DNA of 58,080 bases from the NCBI GenBank assembly GCA_902801325.1, contig CADCHQ010000021.1, positions 1-58,080 on the forward strand, read 5' to 3'. This stretch comes from an uncultured Bacteroidales bacterium. Its GTDB lineage: Bacteria > Bacteroidota > Bacteroidia > Bacteroidales > Bacteroidaceae. The number at the start of each line of letters is the position of its first letter. Positions within the stretch are counted from its first letter, which is position 1. Shown here in pieces: positions 1 through 9,290 of this stretch. Under the pieces are notes generated by a model. The model had not been told where the DNA came from, made no database searches, and saw only the letters and a list, made by a program, of their open reading frames with translations. The position numbers and the translations under genes are program-made.

Positions 1-55
1 AGGCGGCAAACATGAGAACACCGAAAATGCAATAAATGATGTGCTTCGTCTTCAT
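1..55 (-). CDS. N-terminal start of a secreted protein, cut by the window edge
   Basis: Eighteen codons are visible from the ATG at 55 running off the left edge. They encode MKTKHIIYCIFGVLMFAA, a typical signal peptide: two lysines, then a hydrophobic stretch. A good Bacteroidetes promoter lies just upstream, and the DNA beyond it is nearly identical to the DNA upstream of the broken MG2-like gene that starts at 4286. The two genes may therefore be co-regulated or paralogous. The product cannot be identified from this fragment. Confidence 0.6.
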   Translation of the reverse strand, partial: MKTKHIIYCIFGVLMFAA

Positions 56-74
56 GATTTCTTGTTATTTGTCG

Positions 75-107
75 CAAAATTACGAAAGAAACGATTTAAC
101 CGCCAAA
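75..107 (-). promoter_or_regulatory. Bacteroidetes-type promoter for the leftmost gene
   Basis: Read on the minus strand, TTTG (104-107) is separated by 21 nt from TAATTTTG (75-82), matching TTTG-N19/21-TAnnTTTG. The -7 element is about 20 nt before the ATG at 55. Confidence 0.65.
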
Positions 108-150
108 TTATTTCGCAACTAAAAATTGACAAAACTTGACTGGGGGCAAA
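103..150 (-). repeat. 48-bp upstream element, copy 1
   Basis: This segment matches 4349-4396 at 45 of 48 positions, and both copies end exactly at the -33 TTTG of a minus-strand promoter. Within it, on the minus strand, GTCAAGTTTT is followed directly by GTCAATTTTT, an imperfect 10-bp direct repeat. That is the form expected of an activator binding site (inference). Confidence 0.6.
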
Positions 151-1837
151 AATCTGCGATTACGCGCGTCCGATCGCCTGCCCCCTATTTATTATATAAG
201 AATCCTCCCTCGCTTGTCATTCCGTTGGCCTCGACTTTGATTTGGGTGCGGCGGCTGTTGTTGAAGAGGGTGACGTGGGCCTCGCCGTTCTCGTCCAGCT
301 TCAGGTCGGGATTCCAGTAGAGGGTGCGGCGGTAGTCCTTCTGTCCAGCCTTGGGCGGATTGCGCTTGTAGTCGGGATGGTAGAAGTCCTCCTGATAGGC
401 GAAGCCGTGAAGAACGTAACGGCGGTCTCGATAGGTGACACGACGTTGTTGATTAGGCATTTTGTGCAATGAAATATCGACGCTGGGCTGGTTGTCCTGG
501 CTGAATCGTTCATCTCCCTCGCGACGCGGTGAATAGTCACTGTAGATGTATATTTTATCGAGATATTCAAGTGCCTGATAATATTCATTCTCTCTGTTAT
601 TAGCTGTAAAGTTTGTCCATTTATATTCATCTCCTAAAGGAAAAAGTTCAGTATCTCTTTTGTCCAATCTTAGATGAGGTCTTATCTCCTGCATCTTGAG
701 GGAATCATAGTATAAGGAATAGTCGAATGCACGGCTCATGCCCATGTCTCCGATATAGTTTTTAGCAATAAGATAGACTTTATCTAATTTATATACATGT
801 GTTAACAATCCTGCATCCATGGTTGCATTACATGCTTCGTAGGCGTCTACAACATAAACGGGCTTTGACAGGTCGATTTTGCGGCGACCGTTGCGTCGTG
901 CACGGATGGTGATCTCATCCAGCAAGTGGGTGCCGTCCGTGAGCAATTTTGCGATTGACGGTTCATCACGCAGGGCTGCAAAGTGAACCTGATAGTAGCT
1001 GTAGGGCTTCACCCATCGCGGATGCGGGAAGTTGAGACGCACATAGAACTCTGCATCTTCGTGAATGCGCTCGTATTCACTCGTTTCCATCTGTATCCAG
1101 TTGTGCTGGCGGAACTTCTTCGTTAAAAGATTGCGCCCTTTCTTATGCCATAGTGTAGTATCCTTGGCCGTGACAAAGAACAAGCAGTCTCCATAGAAGC
1201 GGGGAAGCTCCATCTTGAATTTCCCCTTCTTCGTTGTTACGTCACCGACGATTCCGAATCTTTCCTTCTGGTTATCGAGCTTGACGATTTCAGCATGCAC
1301 CTGAACTTCTTTTTTGATGTTACCCCGTTCCTCAAACCTCTGTTCGGAATTTTTGATGTTCCTAATCCTTTCATCGGTGTAGTAGTTTCCATAGTTCTTG
1401 ACGAGAGCATTGTAGTCAGTGTTGTCCCATCCGTGACTTCCTGTTTCCATGACAGGCGTATCTTGGGTGCTGAGGTTCTCCATGTTACTATAATGCTCAG
1501 AAAGTTCTGCTATATATAGTGCATACGGGTCTCTGTCGTAGGTGTTAGGATTTTCTACGTAATACTTGTTCACCGTTCCCGTCACCATCTGACTTTGTTC
1601 GGCTGGATGCGTGATATCCCATGCCCCAGGCAGTGCCATTTCTCTCCAAGCAAATCGTCTCCATCCTTGTGTCATCATCAGCAGGTCGAGGGCACGACGG
1701 TGCACCTCATCGTCTTTCTCGAAGAACCATTCAGGCTGTGGCACGAAGCCCTTGATTTCGGAGGCTAGGAGCATCTCCGTCATGATGTTTCCCGAGTCGA
1801 AGGTGTTGTCCTGACGCACGGCGTCGCGGACAGAAAG

Positions 1838-1955
1838 ACCCACCCCCGTCCTGCCCTCCGTCGCGAGTGGGGACTCGCTCCCCTTTGTGGGGCCGAATCC
1901 ACGTTCAGTGGATTCTCTAAAGGCCCCAGTCGCCCTTAAAGGGCGAGGAGTAGAA
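1838..1955. repeat. Full-length palindromic dispersed repeat, copy A (inside a gene)
   Basis: It carries the core CCTCCGTCGCGAGTGGGGAC, then CTCCCCTTTGTGGGGCCG, and ends CCCAGTCGCCCTTAAAGGGC. The same order occurs at about 10785-10925 and 36766-36884. Here it is read through in frame and encodes about 39 residues missing from the paralogous protein, between VEDS and LSVRDA. Confidence 0.8.
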
Positions 1956-1963
1956 TCTTCTAC

Positions 1964-1987
1964 ACTTGACATTTTACATTTGACATC
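1964..1987. repeat. Short tandem repeat next to palindromic copy A
   Basis: Approximate repeats of a TTGACATTTTACA-like unit. They lie directly beside the palindromic element and are read through in frame. Confidence 0.5.
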
Positions 1988-2149
1988 GAGCTCGACGGGC
2001 TCGAATGGTCCATACTCTTCCTTGAGTCCTGTGACGGCAATGGTGGGCTTTGTCAGTTCCGGCTTTGTTACGAAGAACAGGCGGTCGGCCCACACACGAC
2101 CTTCCTCGTCGAAGATGGTAACCTGATTGATTCCAGCCTTTAACTTATC

Positions 2150-2226
2150 ATTGACCATTGACCATTGACCATTGAAAACTAAAGATTCCGTTAACTCGGA
2201 ACTCTGAACTCGGAACTCTGAACTGT
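2150..2226. repeat. Two adjacent in-frame short tandem arrays
   Basis: Four copies of CATTGAC/CATTGA-type units (2150-2177) are followed by two copies of a 16-nt unit containing AACTCGGAACTCTG (2192-2226). Together they add about 20 residues relative to the intact paralogue (LEGRSSNVTIPRSALRPG there, a longer stretch including NGQWSMVND here). Confidence 0.7.
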
Positions 2227-2500
2227 CGAGCATTTGAAAATGCTCGACCACACCTTCGTGCATAATCGTCATTCCAAGCGGTTTGTCGAGGTTCGTGTGG
2301 ATGTCGAGCACCCATTCGTCGCCTTGCTGACTGACTTGCAGACTCGCGCCTTCTTTCTTAAAGTCCTTTATCTTCTGTTTGGCCGTCTTCCCGTCCGATG
2401 AAGTGAATACAGCTTCGTATGACTTCCCTTCCTCAGGCGTGAAAGTGAACGACCCTCTGCCTCGGTTCTCCGTCCTAACCTCGGTCACCTCCTCACCCTT

Positions 2501-2535
2501 CTCATCTTTAATTTTTAATTTTTCATTTTTCATTA
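2501..2535. repeat. AT-rich in-frame short tandem array
   Basis: Repeats of TTTAATTTTT and TTTCATTTTT. On the minus strand it encodes MKNEKLKIKDEKGE, a lysine/glutamate-rich stretch unlike its surroundings. Confidence 0.55.
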
Positions 2536-2738
2536 GAAGGGACACCGTCCCTTCGCAGTATTCCCCATCCTCCAGTGCCGCCTCGAAGGCCACTCGGCAG
2601 GGCATTCCTGCCACCATGTTTCCGCCTTCGGGGAAGAGCGAGAGCAGCAGTTTCGGCGGTTCGGGGTCGTTCTTGAAATATCGGCGCAGGGGGCGGAGCG
2701 TCATGTCGCGGTTAAACTCTCCCTGTTCTTTGGGTTTG

Positions 2739-4286
2739 TCATAGACGGGGAACACACGGCTGTAAAGCTTCTGCCCGAAGTTCGAAGTATCCCGAATACA
2801 AAGTGTCTGGCAAGGCGAAAAACCCGCTGCCCCGTCCGTTGCGCATCTCCACCAACTTGCGTTCTACGAGGAACCCGTCGTGGTTCCACAGCTCGGCGTA
2901 CAGCACGCGGCTGATCTTGCTCGGCCTACCGCTGTTCGTCCGTCGTGTAAACGCCGAGAACCAAATCGTATCGCCCAGGAAGTAGCAAGTATTGTCCATC
3001 TGCACGAACACCTTCTCCTGCGGGATGCGCTCGCCTATGAGCCGCGCCCGTTCAGCAAACTTTTCCAATGGTGGGAGGTTGTCACGCAAAGATTGTATGG
3101 AGTCTTTCCGTGCTTTCTTTTCGCTGATAATGCCCTCGGCAATGCGTTGTTCCTCCTCTGTGCGCTTGATGACCTCATTATTCTCCCAGAAGGTGCTGTC
3201 ATAGCCCGCCACTTCAATGGTAGAAAGCATGTTGTCATCGCTGTTCATCTTGCTCCCCTTTGGCCTGTTCTTTCCAGATTTCCCCATGCTAAACATCATG
3301 GCGCGTGTATGGAAATCCGCACAATCAGTGCGCATGGTCAGGTTCGTCACCTCGGGGTAGCCTTTATCGTAACTGTAATCGATGTGGACATTCAAGGTTA
3401 GCGGAATGCTGACGCCGCTCTGCAAAGGATTATCCTGATTGCTGATATCAAGCCACATGTTTTTCGCATCCCCGTCGAAGGCCAGCAGTCTCAGGTCGGA
3501 TTTGTCGACGTATAGTGATCCTGTCAGTATTCTTGTGGAGGCAGGAACTCCTTCTGCGGGTGATAGGTCTATCTTATAGATGTCCCTTCCGTCGCTGACC
3601 AGTTCCTCGACCTCGATGGAGTAGGTTTTCAGGTATTCCTTGATGCTTCTGTCCTCAGAAAGTGGTGTTGTCAAGTCAAACCAGAACACATTGTTCATAA
3701 TCATGGGAGCCAGTTCCAGCACATGGTGCAGGTTCATGTTGCCAATACTCGATTTCTCCCAAAGTTCTTGTGTCTGTGCCCCGTGCCTTCCCGTAATGAA
3801 ACGGATATCATGCAAATTCACGGCAGAACGCGCATCGATGAAAGCCTCCACGATGTCCTGTTTCTGCGGGATGATCATGGTCTGTCGGAAAAAGAATTGT
3901 GAGCGTTGATATCTTTTCCTATCGTAAATCTTTGCCGCTTTCTTCGAGATTTGCGTCATCAACTTTTCCCACCCTTGCACGGTTACCTCTGCCAGTCGCC
4001 TTTCCGCAGCATGCATCTCGACTTGTCGTGGCATCTGGTCGGCACGCAGGTACTGCGTCTCATAACCGATGAAACTCAGTCGGATGGTGTCGGCAGGCAA
4101 AGCCTTGATGCAGAACTCCCCGTCGAAGTTCGTCAGCGTAGTATTCTCGTTCGAAATGCGAACGCCGACGCAGGGGAGCGGTTCCCCCGTGTCGGCATCC
4201 AGCACTTTGGCACAGTAAGTACTTTCCTGCGCTCTTATGAATGCAGTTAAAATAAGAAGCAGAAGGAAAATACTTGCTCGGTTCAT
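2739..4286 (-). pseudogene. 5' part of the frame-broken MG2-like gene with a carboxypeptidase-like regulatory domain
   Basis: The ATG at 4286 begins a signal peptide (NRASIFLLLLILTAFIRAQ), followed by a CarboxypepD_reg-like fold at about residues 22-100 (VLDADTGEPLPCVGV, NFDGEFCIKAL, IRLSFIGYETQ). A middle region follows, then an MG2-like segment at about 410-510 (IPQEKVFVQMDNTCYFLGDT, ISRVLYAELWNHDGF). The frame ends after YFELRAEALQPCVPRL, while the matching frame resumes at LYSRVFPVYDKP, so the gene is broken. The promoter is at 4322-4353. The intact paralogue upstream lacks the N-terminal regulatory domain, so the two are not simple duplicates. The family is surface or periplasmic in Bacteroidetes; its function is unknown. 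Confidence 0.75.
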
Positions 4287-4321
4287 GGTACAGTATTACT
4301 TTAATGGGATATACTTTCAGG

Positions 4322-4353
4322 CAAAGTTAGGAATTAGGGAAATATGCTCCAAA
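4322..4353 (-). promoter_or_regulatory. Promoter of the broken MG2-like gene
   Basis: On the minus strand TTTG (4350-4353), 20 nt, TAACTTTG (4322-4329). The ATG is at 4286, giving a leader of about 35 nt. Confidence 0.75.
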
Positions 4354-4396
4354 TTATTTGGCAACTAAAAATTGACAAAAATTGACTGGAGGCAAA
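4349..4396 (-). repeat. 48-bp upstream element, copy 2
   Basis: Second copy of the element at 103-150, with three differences. On the minus strand GTCAATTTTT is repeated twice in direct succession, just upstream of the -33 hexamer region. Confidence 0.65.
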
Positions 4397-4457
4397 TTTG
4401 TACGAAATAGGGCTTCATGGTAGTCGTGTATTGCTGTTTTCTTGTAATTTCTAAGGG

Positions 4458-4485
4458 CCCTCGCGACCATCACTGGCAGCGAGGG
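4458..4485 (-). terminator. Hairpin after the large MG2-like gene
   Basis: CCCTCGC and GCGAGGG flank a 14-nt loop about 45-70 nt past the stop at 4529. There is no clear T-run, so termination is only suggested. Confidence 0.35.
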
Positions 4486-4528
4486 TTTGCACGTGCTTTC
4501 TAACCAAATTTTAACTAAGCATGCGTTT

Positions 4529-7500
4529 TCAGTATAATAGTGTTCCGTTGGAGGTTTGACCAGCTACGGATGTTTTAATGGAGGTATGTCGGGCGTTGTT
4601 GTAGAGGGTGACAGTGGCCTTCCCTTCTTGGTCGAGCTGTAGGTCGGGATTCCAGTACAGCGTTCGCCTGTAGTCTTTAGCCTCGTCGGCCGAAGGCACG
4701 CGATGGGAATAATCGACATGATAGAACTCATCGGGGTAATTAAAGCCTTGCAGCAGTACGCGACGGTTGACGTAGTGATAACGTTTTACGCCTTCAGGGT
4801 ATTTGATTAGGTTCACGGTTACGTTGGGCTGGTCGCTCTGACTATATCTGCTGCTTCCTTCCAGTCGTGGTGCATAGTCGGTATAGACGTACACTTTATC
4901 GAGGTTGCTGAGCAGGTTGTATTGATAGGTAGCAAAGGGGGTTCGGGAACGCGAACTGCTAATCGAGTCGTATCGAGTTTCTACACCATAGTGGCGGTGC
5001 ATATTCATGTCGCTAATGTAAGTGTGGGCAACGTTAAAAGAGAAATCTGCGTTGAACTGTCCGAAATTAAAGCCGGCGTCGATGGTAGCATTGAAGGCAT
5101 CGTAGGCGTCTACTACGAACGCAGGCTTAGAACTATCGAAACGGCGTAGTCCTCCACGACGGGAGCGCACAGTCACCTCGCGCAAATTCTCATCCAGTGT
5201 GAACCCCGCTTCCACTTGCAATTGATGGTCTTTCTCAGACAAGGGTGCTAAGTGGGTTTGATACCAGCTATAGGGCTTTACGAAACGAGGATAGGGGTAC
5301 GAGAGGCGTACATAGAAGTCGGGAAAATCGTTGGTATAGCCATAGGGGTCGTCTTCCTGTAGTTGGGTTACGATGGGACGTCCATTATGTGTTTTGGCTT
5401 TGTATCTTCGGCTACTGATCTTCTTCGACGATAAGATGCTTCGTTTGTTCCACTTGGTGGAATCGGAAGCGCCCAGATACATCAGGCAATATCCGTCGAT
5501 GTCTGGCACGACGATGCGGAACAGTCCATTCTGCGTTGCTGTCTCGCCAACTATGGGTTGGCAATTGGGCTTCATAAACTCGGCGTAGATGAAAGGCTCA
5601 TGCTTCCACCTGCTGCTGTTACCGATGATGCGTTGCCAAGAGGGGCGATCGTTGTGGCGCTTGCTTTGTTCATTCACCACACCAGCATCATATTGTTGTT
5701 GCGAGGCATAGATGTCGCGGTCTTTGGCAAATGTGAAACCTCCCGTTTCTGTACGCTTAAAAGGCAGGCGAGCCCGTCGGGAATCGGGATACTTGACTTG
5801 GTCAGTGGCGTGGTACCGGTTTTGGTCGTATGCACCAGCCCAGCGTGTTCGCCAATCTTTATTGTTCAGGAAACTTAGGTCGGCCCTGTTGCCGTATTCC
5901 ATGCGTAGTTCTCTGTGTATCATCTCCTTGCTGAGTCCCATGGCATACAGCTTGTCGGCAACCTGTTCCATATTGAAATAGTTCTCCCGGAATGAATTGT
6001 TGTATTGTTGCGTTGACTCTCTAAATATGCGATCAAGTTCATTTCGGTCAACCCCCCACCTCGAATCGTAATGGACCGTATACGAATTTAATTCGGAAGT
6101 GCTGTATCCGTTGTATTTATGCACAGAGCCTTCCAATATCTGGCTGTATTCCGATGGGTGAGTAATCATGAAGTCGCCTGGCGTTGCCATTTCGCGCCAG
6201 TCGAACCGGCGCCAGCCTTGGGTGAGCATCAGTAGGTCGAGGGCAAAGCGATGTTCTTCGTCGTCTTTCTCAAAGTACCATCCAGGATTGGGCACGAAGC
6301 CCTTGATTTCGGAGGACAGCAGCATCTCTACCAGAATGTTGGCATTGTCGTAGAGCTCGTCGGCATAAGTGGCATCACGAATGGCAAGGCTCACGCTGGA
6401 TGAGTCTTCCCTGCAACCGTTGGCTTCCACGTTCAGGGTTATCTGCTCGTAGGGTTGGTATTGTTCCTTTGCTCCCGATATGGTGACGGTAGGTTGCATA
6501 AGGTTGGGGGAGGACACGAAGAATAGGCGGTCGGCATAGACGCGTCCTTCATCGTCGAAGAGGGTCATTTGGTTCACACCTGGGCGAAGGGCACTGCGCG
6601 GAATCGTGACATTGGAGCTACGGCCCTCCAGCCGACCAAACTCCTCCACAACGCCCTCGTGCATGATGGTGTATCCAAATTCCTTTTGGGCAAGAGTTCC
6701 CCGTGCATTGACTTCTATGTCCAGGGCTTCTTCCCTAAGGTTTAGCATCAGGGCAATGCCATCTTCAGGGATGTCGCGCACTTTGGCTTTGACTGTGATG
6801 CTGTCGTTTCGGCGGTTTAGGGAGTCGGTATAGAATATGGCCTGATACTTCTCATTGGCTTTGGGAGTGAACAGCAACAGTCCTCGCCCTCGGTTTACGG
6901 CATTGGCTTGGGCCACGACTTGGTTCTTGGAGTCAATGATCTCGCACCTTCCGTTGCTGGTTTCCCCTTGCTCGTTGCTTACCTCAAAGGCCATGCGGCA
7001 GGGAGCATCGGCAACCAGCGTACCGCCTTCAGGATAGAGGGTAAGGTGGAACTTGGGACGCGGCAGGTCGTCCTTGAAGTATCGTTGCAGGGGTCGAAGG
7101 GTCATGTCGTGGCTGTAGGTGCCAGCCTCCTGGGGCTTGTCGTAGATGGGGAAGACACGCGAGTAGAGTTTATCGTAGTCGCGGAAGTATTCCTTGGCCA
7201 TAGACAACGTGTAGAAAAGCTCTTCCTCGGCATAGGTGTGCTCATGTTCATACTGACCCCAGTTGAGTTGCCAACGCGTGTAGGCTCTGAGTTCATAGAA
7301 CCCCGCATAAAGCGTGTCGGGCAGAGCAAAACTGCCCCAACCCTTGCCGTCCTTCATCTCCAGTATCTGGCGTTCCACGAGGTAACCGTCTTGGTTGAAG
7401 AGTTCCACGTAGAGCACGCGACTGATTTTGCTGGGCACATCGCTGTCGGTACGGCGGGTATAGACGGCATACCAGATGGTGTCGCCCAGAAAGTAACAGG

Positions 7501-7696
7501 TGTTGTCCATGTGCACATACACCTTCTCTTGTGGTACAAAGTGCCCGAAGGTGTTCAATCTTCTTGCCCATTGCTCAAGATTCTGAGGCATGGGTTCGTA
7601 TCCGTTTTTTCGTGGCGTGATGTAGAAGTCTTCTAATTGCGCCTGCGCTGTCGTAGCAGCAAGGCAGAGCCATAATAACAATAAAGTATGTCGCAT
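4529..7696 (-). CDS. Large secreted MG2-like (macroglobulin-like) protein
   Basis: A 1055-residue protein with a signal peptide (MRHTLLLLWLCLAATTAQAQ). Residues about 50-150 hold an MG2-like segment (FVPQEKVYVHMDNTCYFLGD, SKISRVLYVELFNQDGYL, LPDTLYAGFYELRAYTRW), the type of beta-sandwich found near the N-terminus of alpha-2-macroglobulin-like proteins. No thioester motif (CGEQ) is visible. The C-terminal half resembles the broken gene downstream, with a conserved segment (LREVTVRSRRG, KPAFVVDAYDAFNATIDAG) that recalls a TonB-plug-like domain. It is the last gene of the sigma/anti-sigma operon, 3 nt after the small secreted protein, so it is probably a main target or effector of that regulator. 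It would be periplasmic or outer-membrane anchored. Substrate and function are unknown. Confidence 0.8.
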   Translation of the reverse strand: MRHTLLLLWLCLAATTAQAQLEDFYITPRKNGYEPMPQNLEQWARRLNTFGHFVPQEKVYVHMDNTCYFLGDTIWYAVYTRRTDSDVPSKISRVLYVELFNQDGYLVERQILEMKDGKGWGSFALPDTLYAGFYELRAYTRWQLNWGQYEHEHTYAEEELFYTLSMAKEYFRDYDKLYSRVFPIYDKPQEAGTYSHDMTLRPLQRYFKDDLPRPKFHLTLYPEGGTLVADAPCRMAFEVSNEQGETSNGRCEIIDSKNQVVAQANAVNRGRGLLLFTPKANEKYQAIFYTDSLNRRNDSITVKAKVRDIPEDGIALMLNLREEALDIEVNARGTLAQKEFGYTIMHEGVVEEFGRLEGRSSNVTIPRSALRPGVNQMTLFDDEGRVYADRLFFVSSPNLMQPTVTISGAKEQYQPYEQITLNVEANGCREDSSSVSLAIRDATYADELYDNANILVEMLLSSEIKGFVPNPGWYFEKDDEEHRFALDLLMLTQGWRRFDWREMATPGDFMITHPSEYSQILEGSVHKYNGYSTSELNSYTVHYDSRWGVDRNELDRIFRESTQQYNNSFRENYFNMEQVADKLYAMGLSKEMIHRELRMEYGNRADLSFLNNKDWRTRWAGAYDQNRYHATDQVKYPDSRRARLPFKRTETGGFTFAKDRDIYASQQQYDAGVVNEQSKRHNDRPSWQRIIGNSSRWKHEPFIYAEFMKPNCQPIVGETATQNGLFRIVVPDIDGYCLMYLGASDSTKWNKRSILSSKKISSRRYKAKTHNGRPIVTQLQEDDPYGYTNDFPDFYVRLSYPYPRFVKPYSWYQTHLAPLSEKDHQLQVEAGFTLDENLREVTVRSRRGGLRRFDSSKPAFVVDAYDAFNATIDAGFNFGQFNADFSFNVAHTYISDMNMHRHYGVETRYDSISSSRSRTPFATYQYNLLSNLDKVYVYTDYAPRLEGSSRYSQSDQPNVTVNLIKYPEGVKRYHYVNRRVLLQGFNYPDEFYHVDYSHRVPSADEAKDYRRTLYWNPDLQLDQEGKATVTLYNNARHTSIKTSVAGQTSNGTLLY

Positions 7697-7699
7697 AGT

Positions 7700-8224
7700 C
7701 TATTCCTGTTTATTTAGTTGCTGAATCAGTTCTTTGGGAAGTGGTATGCTTTTCACACGTGCGTTCCAGGTGGAAAGCGTCAGGAATCGGATGGAGTCGG
7801 CTGTAATCAGGAGCGATGCACTCCACATGGTGTCGCGCGAGTAGACTTGTTTGTCTATGCTACGAATCAGACCCTTCAGGTCGCCATGTGTAAGTGTGAA
7901 ACTGATGGTGTCGCGCCCGTCCTGATGCGACTCGTAGTGGTTGGCTCGCTGGGCCACAGCCATGTTCTGGAGGAATTTCTCCTTCAGTTCGTGCACGACC
8001 TCTACGGGAATCTCCTTCCGTGGGGCGTTCAGTCGCAAGGCACGGTAGTTCATGCTGTATTCATATCCGTTCTCAGCCTTTAGGGTGCTGTGTAGCGACG
8101 TGGTGTCGGTGGTGAACTGCGGACAGCGTTCTTCCAGCATGGGCTTCATCTGGAACAGGGGGCATTGTGCATGCAATAGGCCCGTTATGCAGATGAGGAT
8201 GAGTGATGTGATAATTCTTTTCAT
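7700..8224 (-). CDS. Small secreted protein of unknown function
   Basis: 174 residues with a clear signal peptide (MKRIITSLILICITGLLHAQ). The mature part has no motif I recognise; it is mixed alpha/beta-like, with two cysteines soon after the cleavage site (QCPLF, ERCPQF). It sits 13 nt downstream of the anti-sigma factor and 3 nt upstream of the large MG2-like gene, so it is co-transcribed and probably acts in the same envelope process. Confidence 0.75.
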   Translation of the reverse strand: MKRIITSLILICITGLLHAQCPLFQMKPMLEERCPQFTTDTTSLHSTLKAENGYEYSMNYRALRLNAPRKEIPVEVVHELKEKFLQNMAVAQRANHYESHQDGRDTISFTLTHGDLKGLIRSIDKQVYSRDTMWSASLLITADSIRFLTLSTWNARVKSIPLPKELIQQLNKQE

Positions 8225-8237
8225 AACGGCACGTATG

Positions 8238-8717
8238 CTATGGTTCTACAAAGGCGATGTACTGGTCAACGATGTCGCTCATTTGTTCGCGTTGTTCCTG
8301 AGCCTGTGCTTGTTCGGCATCGGTCTGGGCGAGCAATTGCGACAAATCGTCAGTTTCTGTTGCTTGGGGAGTAGGTTCGTGATGAACGACTCGCTTCCTC
8401 CTTTCCTTTCGTGGCGAAGGTTCCTCGGCAACGACTACAGGCGGTTCGCTCTTGGGAATGGCAACCACCTCTTTCTTGACCTCTGGTTTTACTTCGGCAA
8501 CAGCGGGGTGTTCTTCCTGTTCTTTTGGCCAGAGCAGGAATATGCATGCTACGACAGCGGCAACCGCTGCAGCTGCAGTGCTGTACCAAAGCCAGGGGCG
8601 ATGGTGTTCCTTCGGCGACTCGTAAGTGAGCTTCTCGAATAGTATGTCCGATGTGTCAGGCTTTAGCGAGCGTAAGGCATCGGTCAGTTGTTCTTCGGTG
8701 AATGAGGGGTGTTTCAT
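8238..8717 (-). CDS. Probable anti-sigma factor, single-pass membrane protein
   Basis: 159 residues. The N-terminal part (about 1-45) is cytosolic and helical (FTEEQLTDALRSLKPDTSD). One transmembrane segment follows at about 46-65 (LWYSTAAAAVAAVVACIFLL), then a charged periplasmic tail rich in Glu and Lys. The start overlaps the sigma factor stop by 4 nt (ATGA), so the two are translationally coupled. Size, topology and position fit an anti-sigma factor that holds the ECF sigma at the membrane; the sequence shows no named anti-sigma domain, so the role is inferred from context. Confidence 0.7.
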   Translation of the reverse strand: MKHPSFTEEQLTDALRSLKPDTSDILFEKLTYESPKEHHRPWLWYSTAAAAVAAVVACIFLLWPKEQEEHPAVAEVKPEVKKEVVAIPKSEPPVVVAEEPSPRKERRKRVVHHEPTPQATETDDLSQLLAQTDAEQAQAQEQREQMSDIVDQYIAFVEP

Positions 8718-9205
8718 GGGTTCCTCCTTTCTATTTCGTCTCTTAGGGCTTTGCGTGCCCTCAAGAGCATTTGTTTTACGGCAGTGGGTGTGGTATTGCG
8801 TATGGTAGCGATTTGATTAATCGAAAGTTCGGCAGAATAGAACATGTGTAAGACACTCTGATGTTGGGCAGACAAGCCCTCCATCGCCTTCCGGACGACT
8901 TCGGCTCTCTCTCTTGCCTCCATGTCTGAATGTGGATTACCCGACGATGGAATATTGATTGTAAGGCGTTCTGTCAGAGGGCGCTCTTTGCGCAGGTGCA
9001 TCAGGCAGACGTTCTTGACCATCGTAGAGAGTAGGGATGCAACATTCCGTGTCCGATCCACACGTGAACGAAATACCCACAGACTGGTGAGAGTCTCCTG
9101 CACGGCATCAGCAGCTGCATCCCAATCATGCAAATAACCATGGGCTATCGCGAGTAGTCGTTCGCGCTCCTTCGAGGCGGTGTTGATGAACTCTTGTTCT
9201 GTCAT
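8714..9205 (-). CDS. ECF-family RNA polymerase sigma factor
   Basis: 163 residues. Sigma region 2 is at about 10-75 (RERLLAIAHGYLHDWDAAAD, AVQETLTSLWVF, VKNVCLMHLRK). Region 4 is at about 105-155 (LSAQHQSVLHMFYSAELSIN, QIATIRNTTPTAVKQMLLRA, the helix-turn-helix). It is the first gene of a five-gene minus-strand stretch reaching the MG2-like proteins, and presumably directs transcription of an envelope-stress or surface-protein regulon. The start at 9205 is followed by strong region 2 homology, with a promoter about 50 nt upstream. Confidence 0.9.
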   Translation of the reverse strand: MTEQEFINTASKERERLLAIAHGYLHDWDAAADAVQETLTSLWVFRSRVDRTRNVASLLSTMVKNVCLMHLRKERPLTERLTINIPSSGNPHSDMEARERAEVVRKAMEGLSAQHQSVLHMFYSAELSINQIATIRNTTPTAVKQMLLRARKALRDEIERRNP

Positions 9206-9254
9206 CCCTTATCTGTTTCTATGTTATATATGCAACAAAACCGAAAAGGTAACG

Positions 9255-9262
9255 CAAAAATA
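9255..9262 (-). promoter_or_regulatory. -7 element of the sigma factor operon
   Basis: TATTTTTG on the minus strand, about 50 nt before the ATG at 9205. No clear TTTG is seen at -33, as might be expected if another sigma factor also acts here. Confidence 0.5.
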
Positions 9263-9290
9263 CGAAAAAATCATGAAATCTCACTAATCT

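Larger units (their letters stand above)
185..2755 (-). pseudogene. 3' part of a frame-broken MG2-like secreted protein gene
   Basis: This reading frame holds the C-terminal two thirds of a large protein that aligns through most of its length with the intact neighbour at 4529-7696, for example FPVYDKP, TLRPLRRYFK, ALDLLMMTQGWRRF and KDYRRTLYWNPDLKLDENG. It continues the gene that starts at 4286. At about 2765-2785 roughly 100-110 nt are missing relative to the neighbour, equivalent to the stretch from YTRWQLNWGQ to EYFRDYD, and the loss shifts the frame. Three segments absent from the neighbour lie in frame here: a palindromic element (1838-1955) and two groups of short tandem repeats (1964-1987 and 2150-2226), plus an AT-rich repeat at 2501-2535. 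Translation from an internal start is possible but the product would lack a signal peptide. A sequencing or assembly error could mimic the deletion. Confidence 0.75.
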
